DNA of 64,000 bases from Tubulanus polymorphus (GCF_964204645.1 NC_134034.1:2760072-2824071); one strand, 5' to 3'. Positions 33,481-45,259 are shown, numbered from the stretch's first letter. Made by a program: numbers and translations. The notes: generated by a model not told the origin, from the sequence alone.

Positions 33481-33794
33481 CTTTCCAGAGATGTCTCTGA
33501 CCTGGCGATGATGTGTACTAGAACATGGGGATTCGTACAGGCATGAAGTCTCTTGTTGCCATCAAATTCGATGCCTACAGAGCGTGCGGAAAAAAAGTGC
33601 ATGCGTAAAAAAAATATCCAGATAATTCGAACAACAACAACAACAAGCGCAAAACAAACAAAACAATTATAAGGAATGCGTAAGAAGTTTACAAATGGAA
33701 TGTTTCGAAAAAAAAAACTGGCACGTTCTTCTTAGTATAAGAATAGTTGTAGCTGGAATCAAAAATGTGAAGACTGGTCGAATATGCTCTGTTG

Positions 33795-34018
33795 GTTAGG
33801 GTTGAAAAGCATGATACCTTGTTTCTTGTTTCTGCTGAATTTAAAAGTTGACCCGGCCGTCCGCCTATCTCTACCCTGTACGTTACTTTTAAAAATCATG
33901 ATCAAGCTAACAATAACAGACCCGGCAGTTATAGAAATGAACTGATTACAAATTTTATTGCATTTTGCGAAATGACCCGGCCGATTATGAAAAACAAGGT
34001 ATCATTTTCTACCCTAAC
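33795..34018. mobile_element. MITE, family 4 (TTAGGGT / ACCCTAA ends)
   Basis: The ends TTAGGGTTGAAAAGCATGAT and ATCATTTTCTACCCTAA are inverse, followed inward by ACCTTGTTT / AAACAAGGT. The interior has CCCGGCCG, GACCCGGCAG and GAACTGATTACAAAT. Further copies lie at 17552-17690 (inverse) and 59440-59592. Confidence 0.75.
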
Positions 34019-34103
34019 TTGATATATTAGAAATTAGGAGCTTTCGCTATTAGTGAATACAGTAGCTTTATCGGGTAAAATGACGTCCCTCATTCGCTTA
34101 AAA

Positions 34104-34315
34104 CCCTTTCAGTGCTGACAAATCAATACCCTTTAGTGCTGGAGATAATTTGAAAATTTTGAAAAATTCCGCCCTAGTGTGTTGAATAAGGGGAATACCA
34201 CTATAGTGCATCTACACCGCGGTGCAGTGTATCGTTAGCTACTAGTATTTCACTATGTTTGACAGGCGCTGCCATCTTTCAATAGAGATAATTACTAATT
34301 ACTAATTACACCAGG
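34104..34315. mobile_element. piggyBac-like MITE, left part
   Basis: It begins CCCTTTCAGTGCTGAC after TAAAA and shares TAATTTGAAAATTTTG, the CTACACCGCGGTGCAGTGTA palindrome and GACAGGCGCTGCCATCTTTCA with 36812-37113 and 52634-52919. The right end is missing. An internal fragment also lies at 35400-35515. Confidence 0.65.
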
Positions 34316-36084
34316 AAATCTGGAAATCTGTTTATTTGTACCAAATATGAAAGTAATCGATATCGCCCTGATATTTGGTAAGAGATTCTAGGTTGGACAT
34401 AAAAACCGATAAATTGATATATACCCCAGCACATTATAACGAGGTTCCGCTGTATAAATCTAAACTGGTCGACCAAACGAAAAGCTTTTTTGTGAAATAG
34501 GGCCTTCGTTGAAGTCCACCCTATGGGCTAGGCTTCACGAAAACGATTTAGACACCGTAAAATTGCTGCTACATCGGGATACGTATTCGATCGCTCGACA
34601 ATTCACCTAAACGTTTAACGCTCTCAATTTTGTGGTAAAAAAAAACTTTCGTCAGAAAAAATTTTTTTTCAACCCAAATTCCTGGCCCGACGCGTTGGAC
34701 TGAAAGCGCAAAATTACATCCATTCTAATAATTACATATTAATATTTATACAAATATTTATCTTTATGTACACCGCGGTCGCTGATATGCATGCGGTATT
34801 GACTCGCGTTATTTCGTCATTCGCGTAACGAATTAAGTAGTTTTCGTCGTAATTGAATTTAACCTAAGTCAGTCGAATCGAAGTCACCGCGACTCCGATT
34901 TTGACTCGAGCGCAGGAGTCGATCGTCGCGTGGAGTCATCAATGACTGACGAAATAACGTACGGCAACGCCCGAAAAAAAACTACGTAGAAAAAAATATG
35001 GCACAATTAATTCGATACGATGATAAATTAAGTACGATGAATTTTTAACATTTAATTTCTCCGATGTAAATACGATCGATATCCTTCGACTATCTATTCG
35101 GATCACTATAGTTAGGGAATACCCTGCTCGTTATTAGCACATTACCCATATTCGGTCCCGAACTCGGGCTAGAATTTTACCAATTTTGATTAACACGTGA
35201 CATATATATATTCATAGTATAGATTTCTATCAAAAACAAAAATTCTATTGCACAAACATCGTATCTTATCGCTTTACGTAAGACTACACTCGCCTCAGAC
35301 CTCGCTAGGCTGACAAATAATTGATAACTTGTTTCCTTATATCAGCCGAGCTAAAAAGTTGACCCCTGTACATAACGTGTATATTGGGCATACTGCTTTC
35401 GTTCATCTACACCCCAGTGCGGTGTATAATCAATATTTCACTATTATTGACAGGTGCTGTCAATAGAGATAAGCCCATCCCTGATTTATACCCCGCACTG
35501 CGGTGTAGATGGATGCATTGAAACATTTAGCTCGTTCGAGTTTAAAGCAAAATTGGAACTGGCTCACCCACACGGGGCTGGGCTCTGATACAAAGCCTAT
35601 TGCACTTCAAATGCGAGAAATAAATCGTCATTACGAATAAAAACATAATGATTATTGCACAGGTACGAAGAGACTAAAAAATAAAATTTTCGCGCGTTTT
35701 CACGAGACAGGACACGACGCAAAAAACGAGTCATCCGAATATTTTCGTAGGTCGCTTATCGTCACAACACGATAACGAATCTACCTCGGTTCTCAAAAAC
35801 ACTCTATCAATTACAAAATCTAATCGACTATTACGATTTAATTACGACTAATTACTAGCACGGCTACCGCAAATTACGACGAATAAGGAAGCACGAAATT
35901 GCACAGATATTTTACCGACATATCATATATCATATATCATATAGCGTATATCATTATCATAATTACATATAAATAGCTTGCGTTATATCATGTATAGGTA
36001 ACATCATTTTAAAAATAGCTTGAGAAGGAAACATTTTCGATTTTCAGCTATCAATCTGCAGCCTGGACCCTGCATCCTCTCAGA
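34316..36084. other. Intergenic, AT-rich
   Basis: No gene is supported. It contains the inverse of a pogo-like terminal repeat (ATAACGAGGTTCCGCTGTA, about 34437-34456), a piggyBac-like MITE fragment (35400-35515) and a CATATATCAT simple tract (35920-35955). Confidence 0.55.
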
Positions 36085-36395
36085 CATTAGTCGTTTTATT
36101 AGAACACTTTCAAAAGCCGATCGTCCACACTTCAAATGTGTTCAGAACTTCACCTGAGATATTTCAAATTGAAAATGAACCACAAACACCGGAGATTAGA
36201 CATTTTATCAGTACACTTTCAGAAACTGATCGTCCACACTTCACATGTGTTCAGTGCTTCACCTGAGACATTTCAAATGAAAACCTGCAATATTTTCAAT
36301 TGAAAATAAGCCACAAACACAAGATATTAGATATTTCATCGGCACATTTTCTAAAGCTGAACGTCCGCACTTCACATCAAATGCACAATTCCGAA
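36085..36395. repeat. Degenerate tandem repeat, about 115-bp unit, 3 copies
   Basis: ACATTAGTCGTTTTATTAG, GATTAGACATTTTATCAG and ATATTAGATATTTCATCGG open successive copies, each followed by ACTTTC or ATTTTC, a GATCGTCCACACTTCA-like block and TTCACCTGAGA. Divergence is high. Confidence 0.7.
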
Positions 36396-36811
36396 ACGCC
36401 GAATGTGTTAGAGGGGATCCAGTTTGCAGATTAAATACCCGCGATTACTTCAAGAGACGATTGCAGACTTTGCCCGAATTGTAATTCGCGCGATATACGA
36501 ATAACGATATAATCGCTGAATTATCGACAAAACGACGAAATATCACAACATTGAGTATTATAATATAAAAAACGAACAGGTTTTGTTGATTGCGCAGTAT
36601 TTCTACCAGAGATCATTATCAACGCGTTATAATTACTCGAACAAAAATTAATCGTTCATTTCGCTCGAAAAGCTCGACGATAAATACGCTAAATTCACCG
36701 CATCGGCGTCTAGCTTAAGTCGTCGGGTTCTCGGACCTCGCTTGCCGCGAAAGCAGTTTTTCTAAATGCAAAACACGATTTTCTAATCAGCGTTGATAAA
36801 TCGCTAATCAA

Positions 36812-37113
36812 CCCTTTCAGTGCCGAATAATTAATACCTGAATATGCCGAGGATACTTTGAAAATCTTACAGAATTTCACCCCAGTGTGTTGAATAACCG
36901 GCTGACCGCTTTAGTGCATCTACACCACGGCGCGGTGTATCGTTAGTTAATTATATCATTTCACTAGTAAGACAGATGCCGCCATCTTTCAATGGAATTC
37001 AAAAATCATTAAATAAATAACAACATTAGTTCACCGTGATGTAGTGTACTAGTACTAGCTAAGTCAATCACCGATTCATACATCGCATTGCAGTGTAAAG
37101 GCAACCGAAAGGG
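36812..37113. mobile_element. piggyBac-like MITE, full length
   Basis: It starts CCCTTTCAGTGCC and ends GAAAGGG followed by TTAA (37114-37117); the left flank TCAA is one change from TTAA. TTAA targets and CCC...GGG ends are typical of piggyBac. The interior has several CACCGCGGTG-type palindromes. Confidence 0.75.
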
Positions 37114-37502
37114 TTAATGAATGTCATGTTTAAATGATTGATCAGGTGGGTAGGTTTACGGTTTAAAAGGTGGGTTGAAAAAATCGCGAATCGCTTTGCG
37201 ATCGTCTGCCCCTCCCCCTCCCCCTCGTTCTGCCCCGACACACGGCGATCATCAATGGAATGAAATGAAGAGATTCTTAAAGGAATGAACAAACGACCAA
37301 TCGAACGATTGGTCTGAAGTATCAGATTGCTGATTGGTTGATGACTACAGTTCGAGCGCGATGATTGGCTGAAATTTCAGCATACTGATTGGCTGGTGTC
37401 CCGGGCCAGAACTCTCAAAGTACTTCGATTGGCTGATTTAGAAATACGTGCCGATTGGCTCGTGTTCAAAGCCGTTACCAATATTGACCAATTTCAAAAA
37501 TA

Positions 37503-38213
37503 CAGTAGAACTCACTTAATTCGTATTTTTCAAACCGAATTTTCAGTTAATTCCGATGAAATATGGTCCATTTAACCTGGAACCGTGTAAACTATAATTC
37601 ATAATTCAGATTTACTTAATTCGAAGGTACCTGGAACTGTGTAAACTATAATTCATAATTCAGATTTACTTAATTCGAAGGTACCTGGAACCGTGTAAAC
37701 TATAATTCATAATTCAGATTTACTTAATTCGAAGGAATCTGGAACCGTGTAAACTATAATTCATAATTCAGATTTACTTAATTCGAAGGTACCTGGAACC
37801 GTGTAAACTATAATTCATAATTCAGATTTACTTAATTCGAAGGAATCTGGAACCGTGTAAACTATAATTCATAATTCAGATTTACTTAATTCGAAGGTAC
37901 CTGGAACCGTGTAAACTATAATTCATAATTCAGATTTACTTAATTCGAAGGTACCTGGAACCGTGTAAACTATAATTCATAATTCAGATTTACTTAATTC
38001 GAAGGTACCTGGAACCGTGTAAACTATAATTCATAATTCAGATTTACTTAATTCGAAGGTACCTGGAACCGTGTAAACTATAATTCATAATTCAGATTTA
38101 CTTGATTCGAAGGTACCTGGAACCGTGTAAACTATAATTCATAATTCAGATTTACTTGATTCGAAGGAATCTGGGTGCAGTCCGTAGTCATCTGAATTGA
38201 GTGAGTTCTACTG
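37503..38213. mobile_element. Pogo/Tigger-like MITE with an internal tandem array
   Basis: The ends CAGTAGAACTCACTTAATTC and GAATTGAGTGAGTTCTACTG are inverse and flanked by TA on both sides (37501-37502, 38214-38215). TA targets and CAGTAGAAC ends fit pogo/Tigger-type elements of the Tc1/mariner group. The interior is almost entirely an 11-copy array. Confidence 0.75.
37577..38172. repeat. 54-bp tandem array, about 11 copies
   Basis: Units of ACCTGGAACCGTGTAAACTA + TAATTCATAATTCAGATTTA + CTTAATTCGAAGGT are nearly identical, with few variants (GGAATC for GGTACC, CTTGATTC for CTTAATTC). The homogeneity suggests recent amplification. Confidence 0.97.
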
Positions 38214-38387
38214 TACCAGCATACTGATTCACAATTGTGAATTCGATTTAACTCTAATTAGTCATGATTAGTACATTTTCTTAACTCAGAACTAGATCCT
38301 GAGGATTAATCAGCCGACGATAGGAATACGCTTTAAATTTTCGAGAAATACCTCACCGCAAAAAAAGTTTTTTTTCGACATATTTTC

Positions 38388-41300
38388 TCACTTATTTTTG
38401 GCGAGCACGGCTTGCCGCGCGTGGCTGCGAATGTGTTCATTGAGCGAGCCTTTTTGCGTGAACGTTTTCTTACACAAACCGCACGCGTACGGCCGTTCTT
38501 TCGTGTGCGTGCGCATGTGAATCGGCAGGTAACGCCGATTCGCCAGTTGCAGGCCGCACACGTCGCACCGAGCGGTCTTGCGTCGCGACGGGTCGCCGCG
38601 TCGGTGCCACTTGACGTGCGCGCGCAACTGCGCCAGGTCGGTCGCCGCGCGTTCACAAATCGGGCATTTCAAACTGTGACTTTTCAAATGCGCGACTAAA
38701 TCGAGATTCTTCGGGCAGACCGTCGCGCAAATCGGACACGCGTACATTCGCGAATCCGACGACGAATCGGTGTCTCGCGAATCGTCGTTTTTCGTCGCCG
38801 TCAAGTTATTGTTATTCTCGGTCGAAGTTCCGTCTTCAAACGGTTCCCGATCGTTTTCTTCGACCGTCGCCAACGTATCTTCACATTCGCCGTTGTCATA
38901 CATTTCTGAATCCGCCGTCTGCTGCTCGTCCGTCGATTCAGATTTTACCGAAACGTCGCGAATCGACTCAATCCGCAGCTCTTTCGATTCGTTCTCCGAA
39001 TCTCCTACGTAAAGCGGCTCGGCTTTGATCTCGATGGGCGGCTCCGCGACCGCGTCATTCTCCGTCGCCATTTTCTCTTCCGTTTTGACGTCGACGACTT
39101 CCTCGACCGCCGTCGTGGAATCCGCCGCCGAACTTTCGATTTCGATTCCGACGGCGATATTCTCCGATTCCGCCGCCGGCCCACCGATTCCGATTTCGAC
39201 GACGCTGCTACTCTCGCTGTCCGCGTTCACCGATTCGTTCGTCAAAATCGAATCGCGAATTTTCGATTTCCGACGAAAACGTCGCGAATACTTATTTACA
39301 TCATCTTCATCTTCATCGGAATCATCTTCACTTTCATCATCATCATTCATTCCTTTTCCATTCTCATCATCATCGTCGTCGACATCATCGCGACCGTTGC
39401 AGAGGTCACGGCCGGTCACGCCGAAATCGACCTCCTCGTCTTCGAAACTATCCATGCGTGCATTCGCGATTCGAAACGCTGGCGATTGCGACTTGCGTCT
39501 GCCGACTTTCGACGTGCCGGTGGCGCCGCCGCTGAGTAATTTCGGAACTTTTAGAATGTACGGCGTCTGCTCGACGACCGCCGCGTTTTGCGACAGTCTC
39601 TCGATCAGTGAGCCGAGTTTTCGTTTTTTCGTCTGCTCGGCGTCCGTCTGCTCCGAAGTCGCCTGCTCCGAGGTCGCGCGCGTTATTCCCGAACGCGTGA
39701 CGACGAACTCGCAGCTGCTGATGTCGCTTTCATCGTCGTTACCCACGTTCTCCTCGTCCTCATCGTCGTCGTCGGATTCGATGATCATCACGCTGCTGCC
39801 GTTCTCGCTGCTGCTCGCCGTCGACAGCCGCATCGGCCGCGCTTGTTTACGCGAGTTACGCGACCGCGTCGAACCGACCGACGCGCGACGCTCGACCGAC
39901 GGCGCCCCCTGCTGGCGTATCTCATCGAAATACGCGCCGATGCCCTCGGCGACGTAGCCCGGTTCGATGCCCGCGATGAACCGGTCGTCGTCGCCCATCA
40001 ATTTATTCTTGAACACCGCGTCCTCGACGCTGCAGTTCATCGTCGCCATCCACTGCGCGATCTTCGAGGGCGGCTCCGACAATTTCGCGGCGGTCTCCGT
40101 GTGGCTGTTATAGTGCTTGCTCAGACTGCGCTTCGACGCGAACTGAACGTTGCAGACGCCGCAGAAGAACGCACCCGTCGACTTGTGACAGTTCAAATGC
40201 GAGTTCAACGTGCCCTTCTGTGTGAACCGGTCGCCGCAGGTCGTGCACACGTACGGCCGCTCCTTCGTGTGAATGCGTATGTGCTTCGTGAGGTAGTCCC
40301 GACGCGCGAACACTTTACCGCAATACGGACACGCGTGCGTGCGCTTGTACCGCCCGGAACGCGGTCGACCGGTCGACCGGTTCGCAACGGCAGACGACGC
40401 GGTCGCGGTCGTCTGCTCGTCCTCGCGTATCGAACGGTGGCCGAGGATCCGCGCGATGCTCGGATTCAGGGAAGACAAAACTCCGTCCGGCGTCGCCGCC
40501 GCGCGCGTCAGCTTCGTCGCGTCGTCGACCATATCGATTTCGAATCTATCGACCGGCGACTCGTCGTCGACCTGCATGTCGTCGTCGACCGGTTCGGCTT
40601 TGATCATGATGCAGTCGTCCGAATCGGCGAAACTCTTTTTCTCGTCGGCCTCGATTACGATTTCGTTGGCATCGCTCTCACTCGATGCGGCCGAATCGGA
40701 GTCGGCGACCGTCGACCGTCCGCCGTCGGTGCTCGACAGATCGGGCATCGCGACCACCGGCAACTTCATCGACGACTCGACCTTGGCGGCGACCTCCTCG
40801 CTATCGGTGACCGCCGACGATTCGTCGTCTTGACTACTAGCGCCGCCGCCGTTACGGTCATCCGTCTGCTGTCTGACGCGCTGTTGCAGCTGTTTCAACC
40901 GTTTGATCACGTGGTGACTAGCCGGCTGGTGCTGCGCGCCGCCGCGCGACATTTTCCACAAACCGCGGCAGTTGAAATTGACGTGCGCGTTCAGACTGCC
41001 CTTCTGCGTGAACCGCTGCCCGCATCGGTCGCACACGTACGGCTTCTCTTTCGTGTGTATGCGTATGTGCTTCGTCAGATAGTCCTTGCGCACGCAGATC
41101 TTACCGCAGTACGGGCAGACGTGGTCCTTTTTGCAGCGTCTACGCCGCGCCGACGAGCCGCTGGTCTCCGACGCGCGATTCTCCGTCCGACCGCTAGACG
41201 GCGTCACCACGACCGGTAATTCGGTTTTGATTTGAATCAACGGAACGGTCGCCGCGGCCGCGGCGGGCGATGATGAGGTATTATTTTGTTGGAATAGTTG

Positions 41301-41861
41301 CTGTATCAGGTTCTGTTGTTGCTGGTTCGTGTTGATCGCCTGTTGAAGGCTCACCGCTGTCAACAACTGGTTGAAAAGCGTCAGAATATTCTGCTGATTT
41401 CCGACCGCAGCCTGCTGCTGCTGTTGCTGCGACAGCGCCATCGCGAGGGCGTTCGAAGTACTATTCGAAGCGGTTAAAATCTGCGGAGCATTCGAGTTCG
41501 CGGCGCCCCCTACGCCGCTCGGAAGCGAACTCAACAAACTCGATAAATTAGTCGCATTCAACTGCGCACCGTTCGGTAGCAACCACGGCGATACGTCTCC
41601 AGACGGCGCCACTTGCGCGAGTAACAACTTCTGAGGATCCGTCTGCTGCTGTACGGTCGCTGACGGCGACAACAACAGGCCGTTCGTCTGCGGATTCGCG
41701 ATTAGGATCGGTTTCGTCGCCATGACAATGCCGCCGCTGCCGTCGTCGTTCGGCTCGGTTTTGATGGTGCCGTCCATGTTTAGTTGCATGCAAGCGACCG
41801 TAGAGGGCAGCAGTAGGTTCTGCGTGGACTTCGGTACCGTTTCGGCGGCCATGTTTTTCAT
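38388..41861 (-). CDS. C2H2 zinc-finger transcription factor, 9 fingers in three clusters
   Basis: Intronless, 1157 aa, presumably a nuclear DNA-binding regulator. The N-terminal 240 residues are Gln/Asn/Ser-rich with short poly-Gln runs, like Sp/KLF-type activation regions. Cluster 1 (about 246-300) has HVCPYCGKICVRKDYLTKH and YVCDRCGQRFTQKGSLNAH, whose last ligand is Cys instead of His (HVNFNC). Cluster 2 (about 511-590) has HACPYCGKVFARRDYLTKH, YVCTTCGDRFTQKGTLNSH and FFCGVCNVQFASKRSLSKH. Cluster 3 (about 1038-1147) has four fingers ending in YACGLCKKTFTQKGSLNEH. Linkers TKEKPY/TKERPY are the canonical TGEKP-like type. The long interior is highly acidic (DDDDEDEE runs near 700 and 830). 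The RKDYLTKHIRIHTKE(K/R)PY unit recurs in clusters 1 and 2, an internal duplication. I do not recognise an orthologue. Start: a second in-frame Met is codon 4 (MKNM). A CDS this long and GC-rich contrasts with its AT-rich surroundings. Confidence 0.93.
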   Translation of the reverse strand: MKNMAAETVPKSTQNLLLPSTVACMQLNMDGTIKTEPNDDGSGGIVMATKPILIANPQTNGLLLSPSATVQQQTDPQKLLLAQVAPSGDVSPWLLPNGAQLNATNLSSLLSSLPSGVGGAANSNAPQILTASNSTSNALAMALSQQQQQQAAVGNQQNILTLFNQLLTAVSLQQAINTNQQQQNLIQQLFQQNNTSSSPAAAAATVPLIQIKTELPVVVTPSSGRTENRASETSGSSARRRRCKKDHVCPYCGKICVRKDYLTKHIRIHTKEKPYVCDRCGQRFTQKGSLNAHVNFNCRGLWKMSRGGAQHQPASHHVIKRLKQLQQRVRQQTDDRNGGGASSQDDESSAVTDSEEVAAKVESSMKLPVVAMPDLSSTDGGRSTVADSDSAASSESDANEIVIEADEKKSFADSDDCIMIKAEPVDDDMQVDDESPVDRFEIDMVDDATKLTRAAATPDGVLSSLNPSIARILGHRSIREDEQTTATASSAVANRSTGRPRSGRYKRTHACPYCGKVFARRDYLTKHIRIHTKERPYVCTTCGDRFTQKGTLNSHLNCHKSTGAFFCGVCNVQFASKRSLSKHYNSHTETAAKLSEPPSKIAQWMATMNCSVEDAVFKNKLMGDDDRFIAGIEPGYVAEGIGAYFDEIRQQGAPSVERRASVGSTRSRNSRKQARPMRLSTASSSENGSSVMIIESDDDDEDEENVGNDDESDISSCEFVVTRSGITRATSEQATSEQTDAEQTKKRKLGSLIERLSQNAAVVEQTPYILKVPKLLSGGATGTSKVGRRKSQSPAFRIANARMDSFEDEEVDFGVTGRDLCNGRDDVDDDDDENGKGMNDDDESEDDSDEDEDDVNKYSRRFRRKSKIRDSILTNESVNADSESSSVVEIGIGGPAAESENIAVGIEIESSAADSTTAVEEVVDVKTEEKMATENDAVAEPPIEIKAEPLYVGDSENESKELRIESIRDVSVKSESTDEQQTADSEMYDNGECEDTLATVEENDREPFEDGTSTENNNNLTATKNDDSRDTDSSSDSRMYACPICATVCPKNLDLVAHLKSHSLKCPICERAATDLAQLRAHVKWHRRGDPSRRKTARCDVCGLQLANRRYLPIHMRTHTKERPYACGLCKKTFTQKGSLNEHIRSHARQAVLAKNK

Positions 41862-42192
41862 AGATAGTTGTAGAAATAAATCGATTTTTTCTTCTCAACG
41901 CAAAAAAACTATTGCACATTGACAGATGAGACAGATTCGAGGAGAAATATTGCACTTTTAGTTTTTGACTAGTTCGCTAGATGGCAGCACGTGTTTAACG
42001 GTTGTTACGTCATTAAAGCGTTTGGGGACGATTTGTGGAAGTCAAACGGAATTCAATGTGGAAGAGCATTTGATCGGTTGAATCACAGACACGTCTGCTC
42101 AAACCATTGGAAGAATCTGTAAAAGAATTCAACAAATTAAGCCTACTTTCATATTTCAGGAAATAACATCTGAGGACATGAGGCAGGAATAG

Positions 42193-42590
42193 GTTTGTAC
42201 TGCGACAGAGTCTCATGATGTCATCAGACTCAAATCCCTGCTGAGGGAGGATGTGTCTACTAGGGCAGGGGTTTGTACTGTGACAGAGTCTCGCGATGTC
42301 ATCAGTTTTAAATCCCTGTGAGGGAGGATGTGTCTACTAGGACAGGGGTTTGTACTGTGACAGAGTCTCATGATGTCATCGGGTTCAAATCCCTGCTGAG
42401 GGAGGATGTGTCTACTAGGACAGGGGTTTGTACTGTGACAGAGTCTCATGATGTCATCGGGTTCAAATCCCTGCTGAGGGAGGATGTGTCTACTAGGACA
42501 GGGGTTTGTACTGTGACAGAGACTCATGATGTCATCAGGTTCAAATCCCTGCTGAGGGAGGATGTGTCTACTAGGGGCAGGGGTTTGTAC
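42193..42590 (-). repeat. 89-bp satellite, about 4.5 units, inverse of 33196-33480
   Basis: Units read GTTTGTACTGTGACAGAGTC, TCATGATGTCATCAGGTTCA, AATCCCTGCTGAGGGAGGA, TGTGTCTACTAGG, the reverse complement of the satellite on the other side of the zinc-finger gene. It begins about 330 bases upstream of that gene's start codon. Confidence 0.92.
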
Positions 42591-44261
42591 TTTGAGATCA
42601 GGTTTTTAAGATGACTTACTGGTGAATTGATGGGTTTGAGACGCGAGTAAATTTGGAAGCAGTTAAAGACTCGGAGATATCAGATTTCATGATTTCAACC
42701 ATTGAGGATCGTCGCTGTCCGGGCGAGTTCTATTCAAACACAGCTGGAAATAGAAAACATAAACCTCAAATAGAGCAGCACGGAATCAATCTCTACCACC
42801 AGATTATAAGTTTAATAATTATCATAATAATAATAGTAATAATAATGATTATTTATTTTCTTGATATAGCGCAATATCTACGCGGTAATCTCTGCACTTA
42901 GAAGATTAGAAAATAGAAAATTCCCAGGGAGATAATGCGTAACATTTAAGATAACAAAAATTGTCGATTAGTTACAAAAGTCCAATGACTCTATACAGAA
43001 TCTAAAAGATTTTTAAAATAATCGTCACTTTTATCTTATCATTCCCCTGACTATTCCCCGACATTTTTTACCCGATTCGATCTGCTAAGAATTCAATCAA
43101 TTAACACAGTCAAATACATAAAACATACACGGAAACTGTTTGATTTTAAGCGCGATCTAGCGATCTCAACAACAAATTTCCACGACTAATTTTCTCCGAT
43201 TTTTAGCTTTTTCTACAAAATTCCGCTGACTATTCCCTGACTTTCAAATAAAGGCGATTTCTAGGTAACCAAACTGCGCGACCAATTTCCTAGGACCAAT
43301 CTATCATGTTCTAGGCAATGCCCTACTATGGTTCCCGTAAAACCAAGTTTTAAGACCTGGGGCCGGTTGCATAGTCACGCCTTAGACTTAAGACCAGTCT
43401 AAGACCGACTTAGTTCTATAGCCTGTCTAATAACTTAAGAACAGTGTTAAGATTTAAGACCACTTTCGAACAAAAGTCACGACTGTGCAACCAGCCCCCT
43501 GTCCTAATTTCTCAAATTGGTTAGGTGCCTAAAATTAGCCCGGTCTTATCTTAAGTCTTGTTTGTAGAACCGGACCGATGTGAACTCATTCCCGCCTAAA
43601 CCGTGGAACTAAGCCGAAATCGAAAAACGCTTTTCAAGAACTTCTGCTTAAATCATACCTCGATAAACCGCCGAAATCCGAACTAGTCCTGCGCGCGAGA
43701 ACAAAATCGACAACAACACCGCGACGCCCTTCACACGAGACTGGTCCCTCGTCGTCGCGAGGCTCACGAGATTAAAACCTCTTTTTTGCAAAAGACTCTG
43801 ATTTCCTTTGTCGAACGCAGCCTGCGCGCACACGCACGCGCCGATAAAAATAGTCGATCGCGTTCATTGTGTCGGTCATCTCTATAGAATCGAGCACACA
43901 CCGACGCACGCGGGGACTATGTCACGAGTCGGCTCTCCTCGCGAGGTACCACCTGCCCTATTGTTCGCGACGCGCGCCCGAATACCGGTAAATCGCGTTT
44001 CCGACCTATGTAACAATCGCGGGCCCATCGGAATTTCGAAAAACCATTCAAACCTATGTTGTCGGTAAACTTTTGTTGAATATACCTTAACGGATCAGAC
44101 AAGCGGTTAATGGATTCGTTTTATTCATCTCGGGTGGGGCCTCCCCGAGAACGCGGTCTATTGTGTTGACATCCATCTATACAGCGTCTGTGAACATCTG
44201 GTCCAGGGTTCGTACCGTCGCCAGTTCAGATTCAGATCGAAGATGAATCCATGGTAACCGA
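42591..44261. other. Intergenic
   Basis: It contains a short TAATAA tract (42820-42850) and a MITE (43357-43501). The stretch 43650-44100 is locally GC-rich with several short open frames on both strands, none of them recognisable. No gene is supported. Confidence 0.5.
43357..43501. mobile_element. Foldback MITE, family 3
   Basis: The ends CTGGGGCCGGTTGCATAGTC and GACTGTGCAACCAGCCCCC are inverse; the interior has AAGACCAGTCTAAGACCGAC as in 12034-12176. Confidence 0.8.
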
Positions 44262-44840
44262 ACGAATTTTTGACTAATTGAAAATGACTTTACCTTAATC
44301 ATAAAAATTAAATCTTAAATAATTGAAAATTACCTAATTTTAACCATAGAATTAAATTTCAACTAATTGATAGAGTCCTTAAATTTGACCTAAGAATCAA
44401 ATTCTAACTAATTGAAAATGACTTTATCTTAACTCATAAAAATTAAATCTTAAATAACTTAAAATGACCTGATTTTAACCAAAGAATGGAATTCTAACTA
44501 ATTGAAAATGACCTACTTTTCTTTGACCATAGAATTTTGAGCTATTTGAAAATGACCTAATCTTAACCATAGAATTAAATTTTAGCTAATTGAAAGTGAC
44601 CTAATTTTAACCATAGAATCAAATTTCAACTAATTGATAGTGTCCTTGATTCAACCAAAGAATCAAATCTAACTAATTGAAAATGACCTAATTTCAACCA
44701 CGTAGAATCAAATTTTAACCAATTGAAAATGAACTAATTTTAACCATAGAATTAAATTTCGACTAATCGAAAATGACTTATTTTAACCATTGAATTAAAT
44801 TTTGACCAATAATTGGATATAACCTAATTTCAACCATTTT
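44262..44840. repeat. AT-rich minisatellite, about 44-bp unit, 13 copies
   Basis: Units read AACTAATTGAAAATGACCTA + ATTTTAACCATAGAATTAAAT with frequent substitutions. It is an old, degenerate array. Confidence 0.85.
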
Positions 44841-45195
44841 TGGAAATACAGAACCAGCTTATGAATTTAAACTTTTTACTGTTTCAATTAAACATTTTCA
44901 TTTTCCCATAAAACATCAGATGGCAACCTGACATTTCAGATTCGTCAATTTTTTTCCCAATTCTTTTTACATTTTTCCATAAAGCCGACCGCAATTCTTC
45001 GCAATTTTTCCCACCGATCTGCGACCCCCGTATTAAAACTGACGCATCCGATGGACGGAGAATGAACATTTCATTTTCGGCGCTGCTTTTCTGTCGCCGG
45101 CACGAGAACATCTTCCGAAAAGCTTATGATTCTTTTCTCATTCAATATTCATACGTAGTTTGAGCATAAAACGTTAATATGACAAAGCCTGCGCA

Positions 45196-45198
45196 TAC

Positions 45199-45259
<61 letters not shown>

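Noticed and set aside
38412-41219. Long open frames on the plus strand, up to 458 codons, opposite the zinc-finger gene
   Set aside because: They are antisense shadows of a GC-rich coding sequence; Arg/Val/Asp-rich or Ser-rich composition and no domain.
43640-44102. GC-rich region with several 60-90 codon frames
   Set aside because: Frames overlap on both strands without codon-like structure or domain; a CpG-rich stretch explains them.
44884-45111. A 75-codon minus-strand frame with mixed composition
   Set aside because: No homology recognised, no splice partners or promoter, and neighbouring sequence is minisatellite; it could be a real exon but I cannot support it.
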